DNA of 64,000 nt from a virus. The position numbers and the translations under genes were made by a program. Each line of letters begins with the position of its first letter. Position 1 is the first letter of the stretch. The notes below the pieces were generated by a model. It saw only the letters and a program-made list of their open reading frames with translations, did no database searches and was not told the DNA's origin. Location of the stretch: positions 1 through 64,000 of IMG/VR virus record IMGVR_UViG_3300043395_004689; one strand, 5' to 3'. Shown piece by piece: positions 49,552 through 57,323 of this stretch.

Positions 49552-49558
49552 TTACACT
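49530..49558 (+). promoter_or_regulatory. Sigma70-type promoter
   Basis: TTGACA at 49530-49535, 17-nt spacer, TACACT at 49553-49558, inside the 5' end of the minus-strand oxygenase gene and ahead of the serine hydrolase gene at 49590. Confidence 0.7.
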
Positions 49559-49589
49559 ATGATTATCGTTGATGACTAGAGGTTCAGCT

Positions 49590-50753
49590 ATGAAAAGAAT
49601 TTGGCATTATTTTGCGGTCACTGCCGTTGTTGCGGCAGCTTTGTTTCCAACTGCAACGCAGGCTCAAACACTGCCTAGGACCAGTGATAACCGGCCCACA
49701 CTACCGGATAATCTTCTCTTAGGAAATCCTTCTCGGCATCATTACCAAACTGCAACAGCACTAGCGCCTTCTACTCTGGTATTCCGCGAGCCGCGCGGCC
49801 GCGAAATAGAAATTGTAGCAAGAGCCCAGCAACTACTGGCCAACAGCGAATCCAAAAGCTTTGCACTGATCAATGGCAATGAGGTAGTGTGGGTTGGCTA
49901 CAAGTCTCCTGCATCAAGTAATTCTAGATTTCTTAGCATGAGTGTTGGCAAAACTGTTACGGCCATGGCCGTAGGAGCCGCCATATGTGAAGGACGACTA
50001 CAGTCCAGCTCCCGAGTAGGAGACCTGGTACCCGAACTGGCAGACACTCACTTGGGCAAGTCTACTGTAACTGATCTTCTTCGCATGAGTAGCGGCACAC
50101 AGGAAGCCGCCAGTGATTCTACCATTGAAACCCCAGCACAACGAGATGCCATATTTGCCGGGCGAATGAGTTATCTAGATCTACTACGCACCGAGCGAGC
50201 AAGTTCGCAACATCGTAGTTTATTTGGTGGACGGCAACCTGGTGAGACATTTTCTTATGGCACCACAGATCCTCTGACATTAGCAGTCATGATTAATCGA
50301 GCAACTGGTTCAACCTATGCTCAGTATGTTGAACAGAAAGTTTTGATTCCTGCAGGAATTGCACGACCTGGCGCAATTGGCCAAGATCATTTTGGTTATG
50401 GGCAAGGAGCAGGCAATGTTAGATTGACCATGGAAGATTGGATTAGGTTTGCCGTCTGGGTCAAGTCCAGCTCACTGAAAAATGATTGCTTTGGCGACTA
50501 TGTGCGCGAAGCTACACGAACACAGATTTCCAATTCTTCTCGCACTTCGGGCGCAGCCTTCTCTGGATATGGTTATTTGATCTGGACTGATAATCAGTAC
50601 AGTACTAGAGACAGCTTCTGGGCCAGTGGCTATGGTGGCCAACGCATTGGTTGGAATCGGTCCAACAACCGTATGATGGTTGTGTTTAGCAACGAGCAGA
50701 GCCATGTTGTTGACCTGTACCGGCTCTATGCAGATTGGGCCGCACTACGATAA
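49590..50753 (+). CDS. Secreted serine hydrolase, beta-lactamase/PBP-like fold
   Basis: 387 residues from ATG 49590. Signal peptide (VAAALFPTATQA), nucleophile SVGK at 118-121, Tyr-type motif YGT at 223-225 and a late GYGG. Belongs to the class C-like serine hydrolases, which include esterases and D-aminopeptidases rather than only lactamases. Periplasmic; may act on peptidoglycan or a surface ester. GAGG precedes ATG. Confidence 0.82.
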   Translation: MKRIWHYFAVTAVVAAALFPTATQAQTLPRTSDNRPTLPDNLLLGNPSRHHYQTATALAPSTLVFREPRGREIEIVARAQQLLANSESKSFALINGNEVVWVGYKSPASSNSRFLSMSVGKTVTAMAVGAAICEGRLQSSSRVGDLVPELADTHLGKSTVTDLLRMSSGTQEAASDSTIETPAQRDAIFAGRMSYLDLLRTERASSQHRSLFGGRQPGETFSYGTTDPLTLAVMINRATGSTYAQYVEQKVLIPAGIARPGAIGQDHFGYGQGAGNVRLTMEDWIRFAVWVKSSSLKNDCFGDYVREATRTQISNSSRTSGAAFSGYGYLIWTDNQYSTRDSFWASGYGGQRIGWNRSNNRMMVVFSNEQSHVVDLYRLYADWAALR

Positions 50754-50822
50754 TCTGCTAAGTTGTTGATTTTAAAGCGGTTTTTTGTTGTAAAAATACC
50801 ACAAAAATAGCCCAAAAAACGG

Positions 50823-50851
50823 TTGACCTTTAGGTACAATGAGCCTATACT
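50823..50851 (+). promoter_or_regulatory. Sigma70 promoter with A-tract upstream element
   Basis: TTGACC at 50823-50828, 17-nt spacer, TATACT at 50846-50851. Upstream 50781-50822 (TTTTGTTG, CCACAAAAATAG, CCCAAAAAACGG) mirrors 15296-15347. Confidence 0.85.
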
Positions 50852-50882
50852 ATAGGCATAGTGTAAGAAAAAGGAGCCAAAA

Positions 50883-51053
50883 ATGAAAGTTGAAACTGCA
50901 ATTAAACAGATCCAAAACGAAGCCAAGTTTTTGGGCATGGAATTTTTGGATGTGATCCAAGATGTAGAAAAGTTTGGTCGCATGATTTACAGCGAACGGG
51001 TAGTTGAAGCTGTTCGCATTGTTCGTGAAAAAGCCCCTCATATCTTTGCCTAA
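50883..51053 (+). CDS. Hypothetical protein, 56 aa
   Basis: ATG 50883 after AAAAAGGAGCC. Helical and amphipathic (IKQIQNEAKFLGMEFLDVIQ). First gene of the 50823 operon. Not recognised. Confidence 0.6.
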   Translation: MKVETAIKQIQNEAKFLGMEFLDVIQDVEKFGRMIYSERVVEAVRIVREKAPHIFA

Positions 51054-51063
51054 GGAGATCCAC

Positions 51064-51336
51064 ATGTCAGCACTTCAAAAGTTCATTGATCAGAAGAACC
51101 ATTGGAATAGTTTTTTCAATGGTGAGCAGTACGAAATCCGTACCGCCCAAGGCCGTCAGCGAGTTGCTGACATGATTGACTCGGCTCTGAGTCCTGAAAA
51201 TCTGACCTGTGATGGCGAGCTGCCTCGCAGTGAAGTTAACCGCCGCTATCGTGAATTGATGTCTGCGGCTCGTGCTCTCTATAAGCTTGATCCTAAGGTC
51301 AAGTTTTATGAGTGGTCCAGTGAAATTGAGGCCTGA
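51064..51336 (+). CDS. Hypothetical protein, 90 aa
   Basis: ATG 51064 after TAAGGAGATCC. Helical, Arg-rich (RTAQGRQRVADMIDSALS, then RRYRELMSAARALYKL). Not recognised. Confidence 0.6.
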   Translation: MSALQKFIDQKNHWNSFFNGEQYEIRTAQGRQRVADMIDSALSPENLTCDGELPRSEVNRRYRELMSAARALYKLDPKVKFYEWSSEIEA

Positions 51337-51338
51337 TC

Positions 51339-51566
51339 ATGAAAACCATTTTTGAAATTTTTCCGGGCATCCAGGTCTATGACAAGGAGCCTGTTGAAGT
51401 GGCTAACCCTTTCAGCGGCGAAACTGCAATCCTTGAACCCGAGGAAGTTGCAGTATACGATTACATCAAGGGCTGTGAAATGGTCAGCGACTATGATGGG
51501 GTGCGCCGTGGCCTGGATTGGTTTAGCCGCAAGAACCCCGAAGCTTATATGACCCTCTTGGATTAA
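51339..51566 (+). CDS. Hypothetical protein, 75 aa
   Basis: Starts 2 nt after the previous stop. Beta then acidic helix (FEIFPGIQVYDKEPVEVAN; EPEEVAVYDYIKGCEMV). Not recognised. Small early-type gene in the 50823 run. Confidence 0.58.
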   Translation: MKTIFEIFPGIQVYDKEPVEVANPFSGETAILEPEEVAVYDYIKGCEMVSDYDGVRRGLDWFSRKNPEAYMTLLD

Positions 51567-51577
51567 GGAGAAGACGC

Positions 51578-51778
51578 ATGGGGTATGCTATACTGCCTGC
51601 TCGTGATAACAAATGGCAACCTAGGAAGGGACTGGAAGGCCCTTTCTGGTATGTTGACCGTGTATTGTATTATGATCCTCGGGCTGGTCAGTACTGGGAT
51701 CCAACCACAGACTTCTATGTTGAGCAGGATGAAATGGATCTGCTTCAACAGCGAGTCATTGACATTCTAGCAAGGTAA
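51578..51778 (+). CDS. Hypothetical protein, 66 aa
   Basis: ATG 51578 after AAGGAGAAGACGC. Aromatic-rich N-terminal half (GPFWYVDRVLYYDPRAGQYW), suggesting a small SH3-like or WW-like fold. Not recognised. Confidence 0.6.
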   Translation: MGYAILPARDNKWQPRKGLEGPFWYVDRVLYYDPRAGQYWDPTTDFYVEQDEMDLLQQRVIDILAR

Positions 51779-51783
51779 TTGAA

Positions 51784-52464
51784 ATGCCTCCTGGAGTTCA
51801 AATTAGTCAACAAGATGCATGGGCTTTGGTAGCTTATGCTGACCGCATCAACAAGGGCCAGTATGTAAAGTTTCCCGAGTTTGATCAGGATACTGGCAAA
51901 ATTTCAGTACAACCAAATCGCGACATTATCAAAGAGCAACTTCGTTGCGAAATGGCAAATGTTACAGACGCCGATCGCGCTCTGGGTGTAAAAATGTATG
52001 AGCATTTTCAAGGCTTGGCATTTACTGCATTGGGAGGTGGCGGCCAACCTCTGCGAGAGTACGACCAAAAGATCATTAACTTGATCAGCAAAGACACCAT
52101 GCCGGCTGGCATCAGTATGGTTTACCTAGCCCCAATGGGTGCTCGCTATTGGCGAGAAATCAAGCGAGAAGAACAAACTGAAATTCAGGAAAAGATTGGC
52201 GCTACCAGCACACATCAGGGCTCAGTTGGAGGACCGTATGCTGGTAAAGTAGTAGTACTATCAAAGTTTATGGGAAAGCTATTTCCTGGCTCAGTGGTTA
52301 AGGCCACTGACGGTACTAACCTTTATTTTTGGACCAGCAGTAAGACTGTTGATGTATGGCCCGATTCGCCAGAACCTTTTACAATCTCTGCTTCAGTTAA
52401 AGCACATGGAAGCACAAGAGAAGGTCACCCCGAAACAAGGCTAACTAGAGTAAAGATTACATAA
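51784..52464 (+). CDS. Hypothetical protein, 226 aa
   Basis: Not recognised. N-terminal helical half (DAWALVAYADRINKGQYVKF) and a beta-rich C-terminal half from about residue 150 (GGPYAGKVVVLSKFMGKLFPG, split here) with an OB- or SH3-like pattern. A strong terminator follows. Last gene of the 50823 operon. Confidence 0.6.
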   Translation: MPPGVQISQQDAWALVAYADRINKGQYVKFPEFDQDTGKISVQPNRDIIKEQLRCEMANVTDADRALGVKMYEHFQGLAFTALGGGGQPLREYDQKIINLISKDTMPAGISMVYLAPMGARYWREIKREEQTEIQEKIGATSTHQGSVGGPYAGKVVVLSKFMGKLFPGSVVKATDGTNLYFWTSSKTVDVWPDSPEPFTISASVKAHGSTREGHPETRLTRVKIT

Positions 52465-52479
52465 CAAAAATCAAACTAC

Positions 52480-52507
52480 AAATCCTGCTCCGGCAGGATT
52501 TTTTTTG
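52480..52507 (+). terminator. Intrinsic terminator
   Basis: AAATCCTGC (52480-52488) pairs with GCAGGATTT (52493-52501), loop TCCG, followed by TTTTT. Canonical. Confidence 0.95.
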
Positions 52508-52544
52508 AGTAAACATTCAGCTATCAAGATTGCTACATACAAAC

Positions 52545-53096
52545 ATGTTCGCACCTCCACACATTATTAACTACATCAAAGACTCTATTCCTGTATACGC
52601 AGATTGGCCAGCGGCAGGAGTACAATACAAAAATACCGTTGAACTTTTAAAGAATCCAACGGCATTTGGATACAGTATCGACTGGTTCACCACCCTAGGA
52701 AGAACTGTTGGCGCTCAAGCTATTTTTGCCGCAGATGCTCGAGGTTTTATCTGGGGATCAGCAACAGCTCGTGATCTAAGACTGCCCATGCATGTGGTAC
52801 GCAAGCCAGGAAAGTTACCAGGGCTGGTTTGGTCTCAAGAGTATGCCTTAGAGTACGGCACGGACAAGCTAGAGCTGGGTTGTATTGAACTTGATAGACA
52901 TCGTCCTGTTTTAATCATTGACGATGTGCTGGCCACTGGCGGAACGGCTGAAGCTATTTGTAAACTGTTGCACAACAATTTAGGTATAGATTACAGTCTG
53001 ATGACTGTGGCTGTATTAATTAACCTGGGATTTCTGGGTGGGGATGCAAAATTGACTTCCATGGGCGTAAAGGTTCATGGACTGATATATGAATGA
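52545..53096 (+). CDS. Adenine phosphoribosyltransferase-like protein
   Basis: 183 residues from ATG 52545. AADARGFIWGSA, VRKPGKLP, EYGTDKLE and the PRPP-binding VLIIDDVLATGGTA match Apt, which converts adenine and PRPP to AMP. It overlaps the nucleosidase-like gene by 8 nt. Together they could salvage adenine from MTA, SAH or 5'-deoxyadenosine. No ribosome site is visible at this start. Confidence 0.87.
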   Translation: MFAPPHIINYIKDSIPVYADWPAAGVQYKNTVELLKNPTAFGYSIDWFTTLGRTVGAQAIFAADARGFIWGSATARDLRLPMHVVRKPGKLPGLVWSQEYALEYGTDKLELGCIELDRHRPVLIIDDVLATGGTAEAICKLLHNNLGIDYSLMTVAVLINLGFLGGDAKLTSMGVKVHGLIYE

Positions 53097-53634
53097 TATT
53101 ATATTGTTTGCGCTAGAAGACGAGGCTCCGGGTCTTTTCAAAGAGCTAGACAACATATTTTGCATTGGGGTTGGCAAGGTAAACGCAGCCATCAATACCA
53201 CAAGACTTTGCAACACTTATCGGCCCAAAAGAATCATTAACATGGGCACAGCCGGTGGCATTAGATTGGGGCATGGCATACATCGCATCAATACAGTATG
53301 GCAACATGATGTGAACTTGATGGCCTTGGGCATGAAGCCTGGTATCCACTTTAATGACTCTGAAAGTATGATTATAATGCCGGGCGTTGGCAAGACCTGT
53401 GCCAGTGGAGATATTTTTATCACTGAGCCAAATAAATTACGAGTAGAGTGCGATGTTGTTGATATGGAAGCATACAGCGTTGCTAAGGTAGCAAACAAAC
53501 TTGTCACTGATATCGAAATATGGAAATATATAAGTGACCCAGCAGACGCAGGGGCCGGAAAAACTTGGAAGGAACAAGTAGCAGCCGGTGAACCTTATTA
53601 TAGAAAAATATTAAAAGAGCTAGGAGCAATCTAA
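53089..53634 (+). CDS. MTA/SAH-nucleosidase-like protein
   Basis: 181 residues, shorter than bacterial MTAN (about 230). Recognisable parts: FALEDEAPGL at the start, IGVGKVNAA, INMGTAGGI, VVDMEAYSVAKV with Glu127 (ribose-binding Glu of the MEG-type motif) and SDPAD with Asp150 (base-binding Asp). The family cleaves MTA, SAH and 5'-deoxyadenosine to adenine, which the upstream phosphoribosyltransferase could use. The middle region around residues 80-105 looks compressed compared with MTAN, so activity must be tested. Confidence 0.75.
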   Translation: MNDIILFALEDEAPGLFKELDNIFCIGVGKVNAAINTTRLCNTYRPKRIINMGTAGGIRLGHGIHRINTVWQHDVNLMALGMKPGIHFNDSESMIIMPGVGKTCASGDIFITEPNKLRVECDVVDMEAYSVAKVANKLVTDIEIWKYISDPADAGAGKTWKEQVAAGEPYYRKILKELGAI

Positions 53635-54233
53635 TGAATGGACCGACTGGATTTGCTGAAATGTTTCTCTGGTACGACGGAAATCCCAACAACGAAGACC
53701 GAGCCGGAATGACAGTGGTCTTAGAAGAAGGCGACAAAGTTAGGGTAGCAGATAAGCCATACGATGCTCGTTACACGGAGCAGATCATAGGCGTTATTGG
53801 CGGAGACAATACCTCAGTGAGTGCAATAAGCAATGCATCACCGGAGGAGTGGCATGGCAAACATCTTCGAGATCCTTTTAATAGATTACTCTGGGAACCA
53901 CAGGTAATGGTTGAATGGATCGTCGACGGATTTAGGCATTGGTATGAAGCCGACCGCATACCAGAAGGAGTTGTAGTACCTGCTAATGCTACCTATTACC
54001 GCAACGAGTGGAATGGATACAAACTGCAAAGACAAATACTGTCTGAAGAATTTAAAAATCCCGGCAAGCCTGTTGCCCCTTATTTGCCTAGATGGGAGCG
54101 TCAAGAATGGGCCATTGTAATTTTGCTAGGTCGTGCTGTAGTACGCAACAACCAATTAACAAATCCTGGTTGGAAAAAGATTAGATCTATCAGCGATGGT
54201 ACAGTAGCACTATCCGAGTGGCTAATAAAATAA
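53634..54233 (+). CDS. Peptidase_G2-like (tail-spike chaperone) domain protein, tentative
   Basis: 199 residues. IIGVIGGDNTSVSAISNASPEEWHGKHLRDP (split: IIGVIGGDNTSVSA, then SPEEWHGKHLRDPF) and the late WERQEWAIVILLGRAVVR, RSISDGTVALSEWLIK resemble the intramolecular-chaperone domain found at the end of phage tail spikes. Here it stands alone, without a tail-fibre part. Could instead be an unrelated protein. Starts on the previous gene's stop. Confidence 0.45.
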   Translation: MNGPTGFAEMFLWYDGNPNNEDRAGMTVVLEEGDKVRVADKPYDARYTEQIIGVIGGDNTSVSAISNASPEEWHGKHLRDPFNRLLWEPQVMVEWIVDGFRHWYEADRIPEGVVVPANATYYRNEWNGYKLQRQILSEEFKNPGKPVAPYLPRWERQEWAIVILLGRAVVRNNQLTNPGWKKIRSISDGTVALSEWLIK

Positions 54234-54244
54234 AAAGGACTACC

Positions 54245-54487
54245 ATGAAAGAAAATCACTATGAAATTGTAAACACTATTATCATGGGAAGTCTCAAAGA
54301 GATGCTGACCAATTCAGATCTAACCTACATCAGTCAGACTAGCCCTCAACATTCTCACCTAAGAAACCCTGGTGAAAAATATGTGCTAGATTTGATCAAG
54401 TCAGTGCTGCCTTTGCTAGTCAATGCCCACGCACTAACAGCCAAAGAAAATGCTGAATTGCTTATGTTGGACAAACTGAGTAAATAA
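54245..54487 (+). CDS. Hypothetical protein, 80 aa
   Basis: ATG 54245 after AAAAAGGACTACC. Helical (VNTIIMGSLKEMLTN, then ENAELLMLDKLSK). Not recognised; lies between the G2-like and TauD-like genes. Confidence 0.6.
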   Translation: MKENHYEIVNTIIMGSLKEMLTNSDLTYISQTSPQHSHLRNPGEKYVLDLIKSVLPLLVNAHALTAKENAELLMLDKLSK

Positions 54488-54490
54488 TGG

Positions 54491-55342
54491 ATGCAAACCA
54501 AAGACATCTACACCCAATGGGGTACGGAATTTACAGACATCTCTGATCTGTTTTCTCAGGATGTAGTTGAACTGCGAAAACTTTTATATCAGCGCAAGAT
54601 GCTGGTATTTCATGCTCCGGACTGGACTGAACTAGAATATTGGCGTTTTCTTACTCTTTGGGGTTCTCCTTGGGAAAGAGAAGAGTATATTAAAAGCACA
54701 GAGCGGTGGAAAGCAATTCCTGATCCTGGCTCTGGAAAATATCGCTACATCACCTGGATGAGCAACAGGCTCAGCAAGAGGTTGCAAGATTTTGCAATGC
54801 CTTGGCATGCTGACATTGCTAATCGCGTGACAGGAATCAACTTCCCTCATCGCTGTATCTATATGAAGACTGTGCCAAATCCTGAGGCAGGATTTACATA
54901 CTGGCTAGACATGGAATTGGCTTACCCTGAAGTGCATCCTAAATTGCGGCAACGATGGGAATCAAAGACTGTGGTTCAACAAAACTGGCACCACCCAGGC
55001 AAGGATATTGTGCAAGTAAGTGCCATGAAACAACATCCCATTACTGGCCGCTGGAGCCCTAGATGTAATTATCACGGGGTCAGCGATAGCTGGATCTTAG
55101 ATATCATTGACTCAAACGGCAACAGCTACGGCACTGGAATTGTAGAAGAGCTCATGGAAGCCATGGCTGAAATCAAAGACTGTGTCTATGAAATGCGTTG
55201 GCAACCCAACGACATTGTTCTCTATGACAATTGGCCCTTTGTGCATAGAAGAACCGCCCCAAACCTCAAAGAAGGTCAAGAGCGGTTAATGTGGCGTGCC
55301 AATATTGATCACGATCCTAGCATCAAGGAACTGCTGGATTAA
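54491..55342 (+). CDS. TauD/TfdA-type 2OG oxygenase
   Basis: 283 residues. HAD (His106, Asp108) in MPWHADIA, distal His252 (WPFVHRRTA) and Arg265/269 nearby (LMWRANIDHD), the clavaminate-synthase-like layout. The N-terminal VELRKLLYQRKMLVFHAPD is also typical. Usually acts on small molecules (taurine-type). Convergent with the HNH gene (4-nt overlap). Confidence 0.82.
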   Translation: MQTKDIYTQWGTEFTDISDLFSQDVVELRKLLYQRKMLVFHAPDWTELEYWRFLTLWGSPWEREEYIKSTERWKAIPDPGSGKYRYITWMSNRLSKRLQDFAMPWHADIANRVTGINFPHRCIYMKTVPNPEAGFTYWLDMELAYPEVHPKLRQRWESKTVVQQNWHHPGKDIVQVSAMKQHPITGRWSPRCNYHGVSDSWILDIIDSNGNSYGTGIVEELMEAMAEIKDCVYEMRWQPNDIVLYDNWPFVHRRTAPNLKEGQERLMWRANIDHDPSIKELLD

Positions 55343-55899
55343 GGTTCTAGCTCAGTATCCCAGTAGAGGTAATCTCTCCAGGTTTCGTGCAAGTCCCTGC
55401 TCTGCGGCATCTTTCGGGCTTTGACATACAATTGCCAACTAGTTGGTTCCGTTGGCTTTTTCAAAGGAAGCATACCAACATCCTTGGGCAAATGCGAACC
55501 TTTACGATGATTACACGGTCCACAGGCCGCTACCACATTGTGCCATGTGCTAGTACCACCATGTGCTCGTGGAATAACGTGGTCAAAGGTCAACTGACGA
55601 GTTTCAAATTCGCTACCGCAATATTGACAAGTATAGTCATCCCGTAGGAAAACATTGAACCTGCTAAAGGTTGCCATTTGGTCTCGACGCACATATTCTT
55701 TAAGGGCCACAACACTGGGTAAACGCCAGGCCCTACGGCTACTGTGAACCTCAATGTCATATTCCTCAACCACAGTGACTCTATCACCTATTACAGCCTT
55801 GATGGCTTCTTGCCAAGAGATGGTGCTCAGTGGATAAATTTGAACCGGTTGCCAATCTGCGTTTAGCAGTAGGGCCGGATATTTGCTTTCGTGTAACAT
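55339..55899 (-). CDS. HNH endonuclease
   Basis: 186 residues. CQYC (about residue 91), FDHVIPRAHGGTSTWHNVV and CGPCNHRKG supply the HNH motif plus the zinc-binding Cys pairs. Similar free-standing HNH proteins occur in bacteria and phages. No homing context is visible. Plausible role: packaging-type nickase or a selfish nuclease. Confidence 0.85.
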   Translation of the reverse strand: MLHESKYPALLLNADWQPVQIYPLSTISWQEAIKAVIGDRVTVVEEYDIEVHSSRRAWRLPSVVALKEYVRRDQMATFSRFNVFLRDDYTCQYCGSEFETRQLTFDHVIPRAHGGTSTWHNVVAACGPCNHRKGSHLPKDVGMLPLKKPTEPTSWQLYVKARKMPQSRDLHETWRDYLYWDTELEP

Positions 55900-55921
55900 A
55901 ATTTCACATATTTATAAGGAG

Positions 55922-55950
55922 TTGACACTGGATGTAGTTTACTATATAAT
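55922..55950 (+). promoter_or_regulatory. Sigma70 promoter giving a leaderless mRNA
   Basis: TTGACA at 55922-55927, 17-nt spacer, TATAAT at 55945-55950 (full consensus). ATG 55957 is 6 nt beyond. Confidence 0.9.
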
Positions 55951-55956
55951 GTGTAC

Positions 55957-56166
55957 ATGAGCAAGAAAATATTACGGAAACTTGTGCGGTCCGATGTTGA
56001 CATGGACAATATTAATTCTTGGCTGCTGGCATTGCATGAAGCAATTGACTCTGAGACCATGCTCACTGTCGAAGAACAAGAAGAATTAGAAGCAATAATT
56101 TACGGAAACATAAGCCACTATCTAGAAAGGTTTTTTGATTTTCCAGGCTACGGAAATTACAACTAA
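55957..56166 (+). CDS. Hypothetical protein, 69 aa
   Basis: ATG 55957 at the predicted transcription start (leaderless; GTG 55951 overlaps the start site and is less likely). Helical, acidic middle (TVEEQEELEAIIYGN). Not recognised. Confidence 0.62.
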   Translation: MSKKILRKLVRSDVDMDNINSWLLALHEAIDSETMLTVEEQEELEAIIYGNISHYLERFFDFPGYGNYN

Positions 56167-56175
56167 ATATATCAT

Positions 56176-56463
56176 ATGCTAAAATCTTTTGTACGGGCCG
56201 CCCGGCCTTTCAAAATTTTTGATCCAACTCTAACTGAGCATCGAGAACTTTTCTACAAGTTTGAACGAACCCAATCTTGGATAGGGTGCCCTTATCAGTG
56301 GGCCATAGATGATGACTGCCTGGATGTAGTGCATCATATCCGCAAAAAAATGCTGGATTTTTACATGAAAAATGAATTTGTTGCGAAAAAACAACAAAAA
56401 CAGCCCAAAAATGTGTTAAAAATCAAGCACTTACAGGCTCAAAAAAGCAGAAAAAACGGTTGA
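56176..56463 (+). CDS. Hypothetical protein, 95 aa
   Basis: ATG 56176; TAAATA at 56164-56169 lies 6 nt upstream, so it may also be leaderless from a late-type promoter. N-terminal aromatic/basic part, then a Lys/Gln-rich tail (KKQQKQPKNVLKIKH), whose codons form part of the A-tract region before the 56460 promoter. Possibly nucleic-acid binding. Not recognised. Confidence 0.55.
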   Translation: MLKSFVRAARPFKIFDPTLTEHRELFYKFERTQSWIGCPYQWAIDDDCLDVVHHIRKKMLDFYMKNEFVAKKQQKQPKNVLKIKHLQAQKSRKNG

Positions 56464-56488
56464 CCATTGGCTCCAGCTTTGCTATACT
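56460..56488 (+). promoter_or_regulatory. Sigma70 promoter with A-tract upstream element
   Basis: TTGACC at 56460-56465, 17-nt spacer, TATACT at 56483-56488. It sits at the end of the preceding gene's coding frame. AAAAAACGG directly upstream matches the related promoters. Confidence 0.85.
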
Positions 56489-56518
56489 ACTTGTATTGTA
56501 AATGAGAAAGGGCCACAA

Positions 56519-56743
56519 ATGACTGAATTTGAAAAGAACTGCTACGGAATTTCTGAATCAGACATCCGCGAAGAATACATGAATAGCATCACTGCCAAAT
56601 TCAGTGGGCTAGAAATGGTCGCAATGAGTGTGCTCAGCGATGCACAAGAATTGATGGCCATGGACCGAGTTGAACAAGCTCGTAAACAAATCAACATCGC
56701 CAAGTTCATACTGTCAGAAATGATGGAAGCTCGTGTTGCATAA
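56519..56743 (+). CDS. Hypothetical protein, 74 aa
   Basis: AGAAAGGGCC upstream. Predicted all-helical with a negative surface (CYGISESDIREEYMNS; MAMDRVEQARKQINIAK). First gene after the 56460 promoter. Not recognised. Confidence 0.62.
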   Translation: MTEFEKNCYGISESDIREEYMNSITAKFSGLEMVAMSVLSDAQELMAMDRVEQARKQINIAKFILSEMMEARVA

Positions 56744-56757
56744 AAACAACACACAGT

Positions 56758-56778
56758 AACCCGTCAGGTTGACGGGTT
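56758..56778 (+). terminator. Perfect 9-bp hairpin overlapping a -35 box
   Basis: AACCCGTCA (56758-56766), loop GGT, TGACGGGTT (56770-56778). The second arm contains most of the TTGACG -35 box at 56769-56774. It is followed by ATTC rather than a U-run, so it may regulate rather than simply terminate. Confidence 0.5.
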
Positions 56779-56797
56779 ATTCAAACGGTGCTAGAAT
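56769..56797 (+). promoter_or_regulatory. Sigma70-type promoter inside a hairpin
   Basis: TTGACG at 56769-56774, 17-nt spacer, TAGAAT at 56792-56797. Drives the gene at 56826 (AAAGGAACGC upstream of ATG). Confidence 0.75.
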
Positions 56798-56825
56798 AGA
56801 GTTATTGTTTAAGAAAGGAACGCAA

Positions 56826-57305
56826 ATGAACTGCTCACCCACTCTTACCGCAGACGAGTTCAAGGACCTTCACAATGCCCTGTGCGAACTTCGTAGCATT
56901 CGGGACAGTATGCATCACAGCATGGTCAAGCTGGACCGTGTTGAAGATGTAATCGACCGCTTTGAGCAAGCTCTTGCTGGTGCATATCAGCAAGACAACG
57001 ATGCCTTTAGCACCAAGAGCGACCACTATGATGAGGTTCGCAAGGGCTTGGGGCTCAGTGCTATTTGGAGCATTTACGAAGTAGACAATCTCAGTGAGCC
57101 GCATCCGTTTGGCGATGTTACTACAGTGACCTACGAAAGCCATTGGGGACCTAATCCTGTGGTCAAGGGCATTGCTGGTACTACCTGGGCGGCCCTGTAT
57201 ACTGCGGCCAATGCTTGCATCCGCGACAGCGGCGACGATCATCATGTGTTTATCGAGGACTTTAAGGTCCGCGGCGACACCTTGGTTCTTTCAACCGGTT
57301 CTTAA
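56826..57305 (+). CDS. Hypothetical protein, 159 aa
   Basis: ATG 56826 after AAAGGAACGC. N-terminal helical half (ALCELRSIRDSMHHSMVKLD), then an alpha/beta C-terminal half with WGPNPVVKGIAGTTWAALY. Conserved-looking phage protein but not named. GC-richer codons than the flanks, as in other genes of this promoter class. Confidence 0.62.
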   Translation: MNCSPTLTADEFKDLHNALCELRSIRDSMHHSMVKLDRVEDVIDRFEQALAGAYQQDNDAFSTKSDHYDEVRKGLGLSAIWSIYEVDNLSEPHPFGDVTTVTYESHWGPNPVVKGIAGTTWAALYTAANACIRDSGDDHHVFIEDFKVRGDTLVLSTGS

Positions 57306-57323
57306 TCCCTAAGGAGACAGCAC

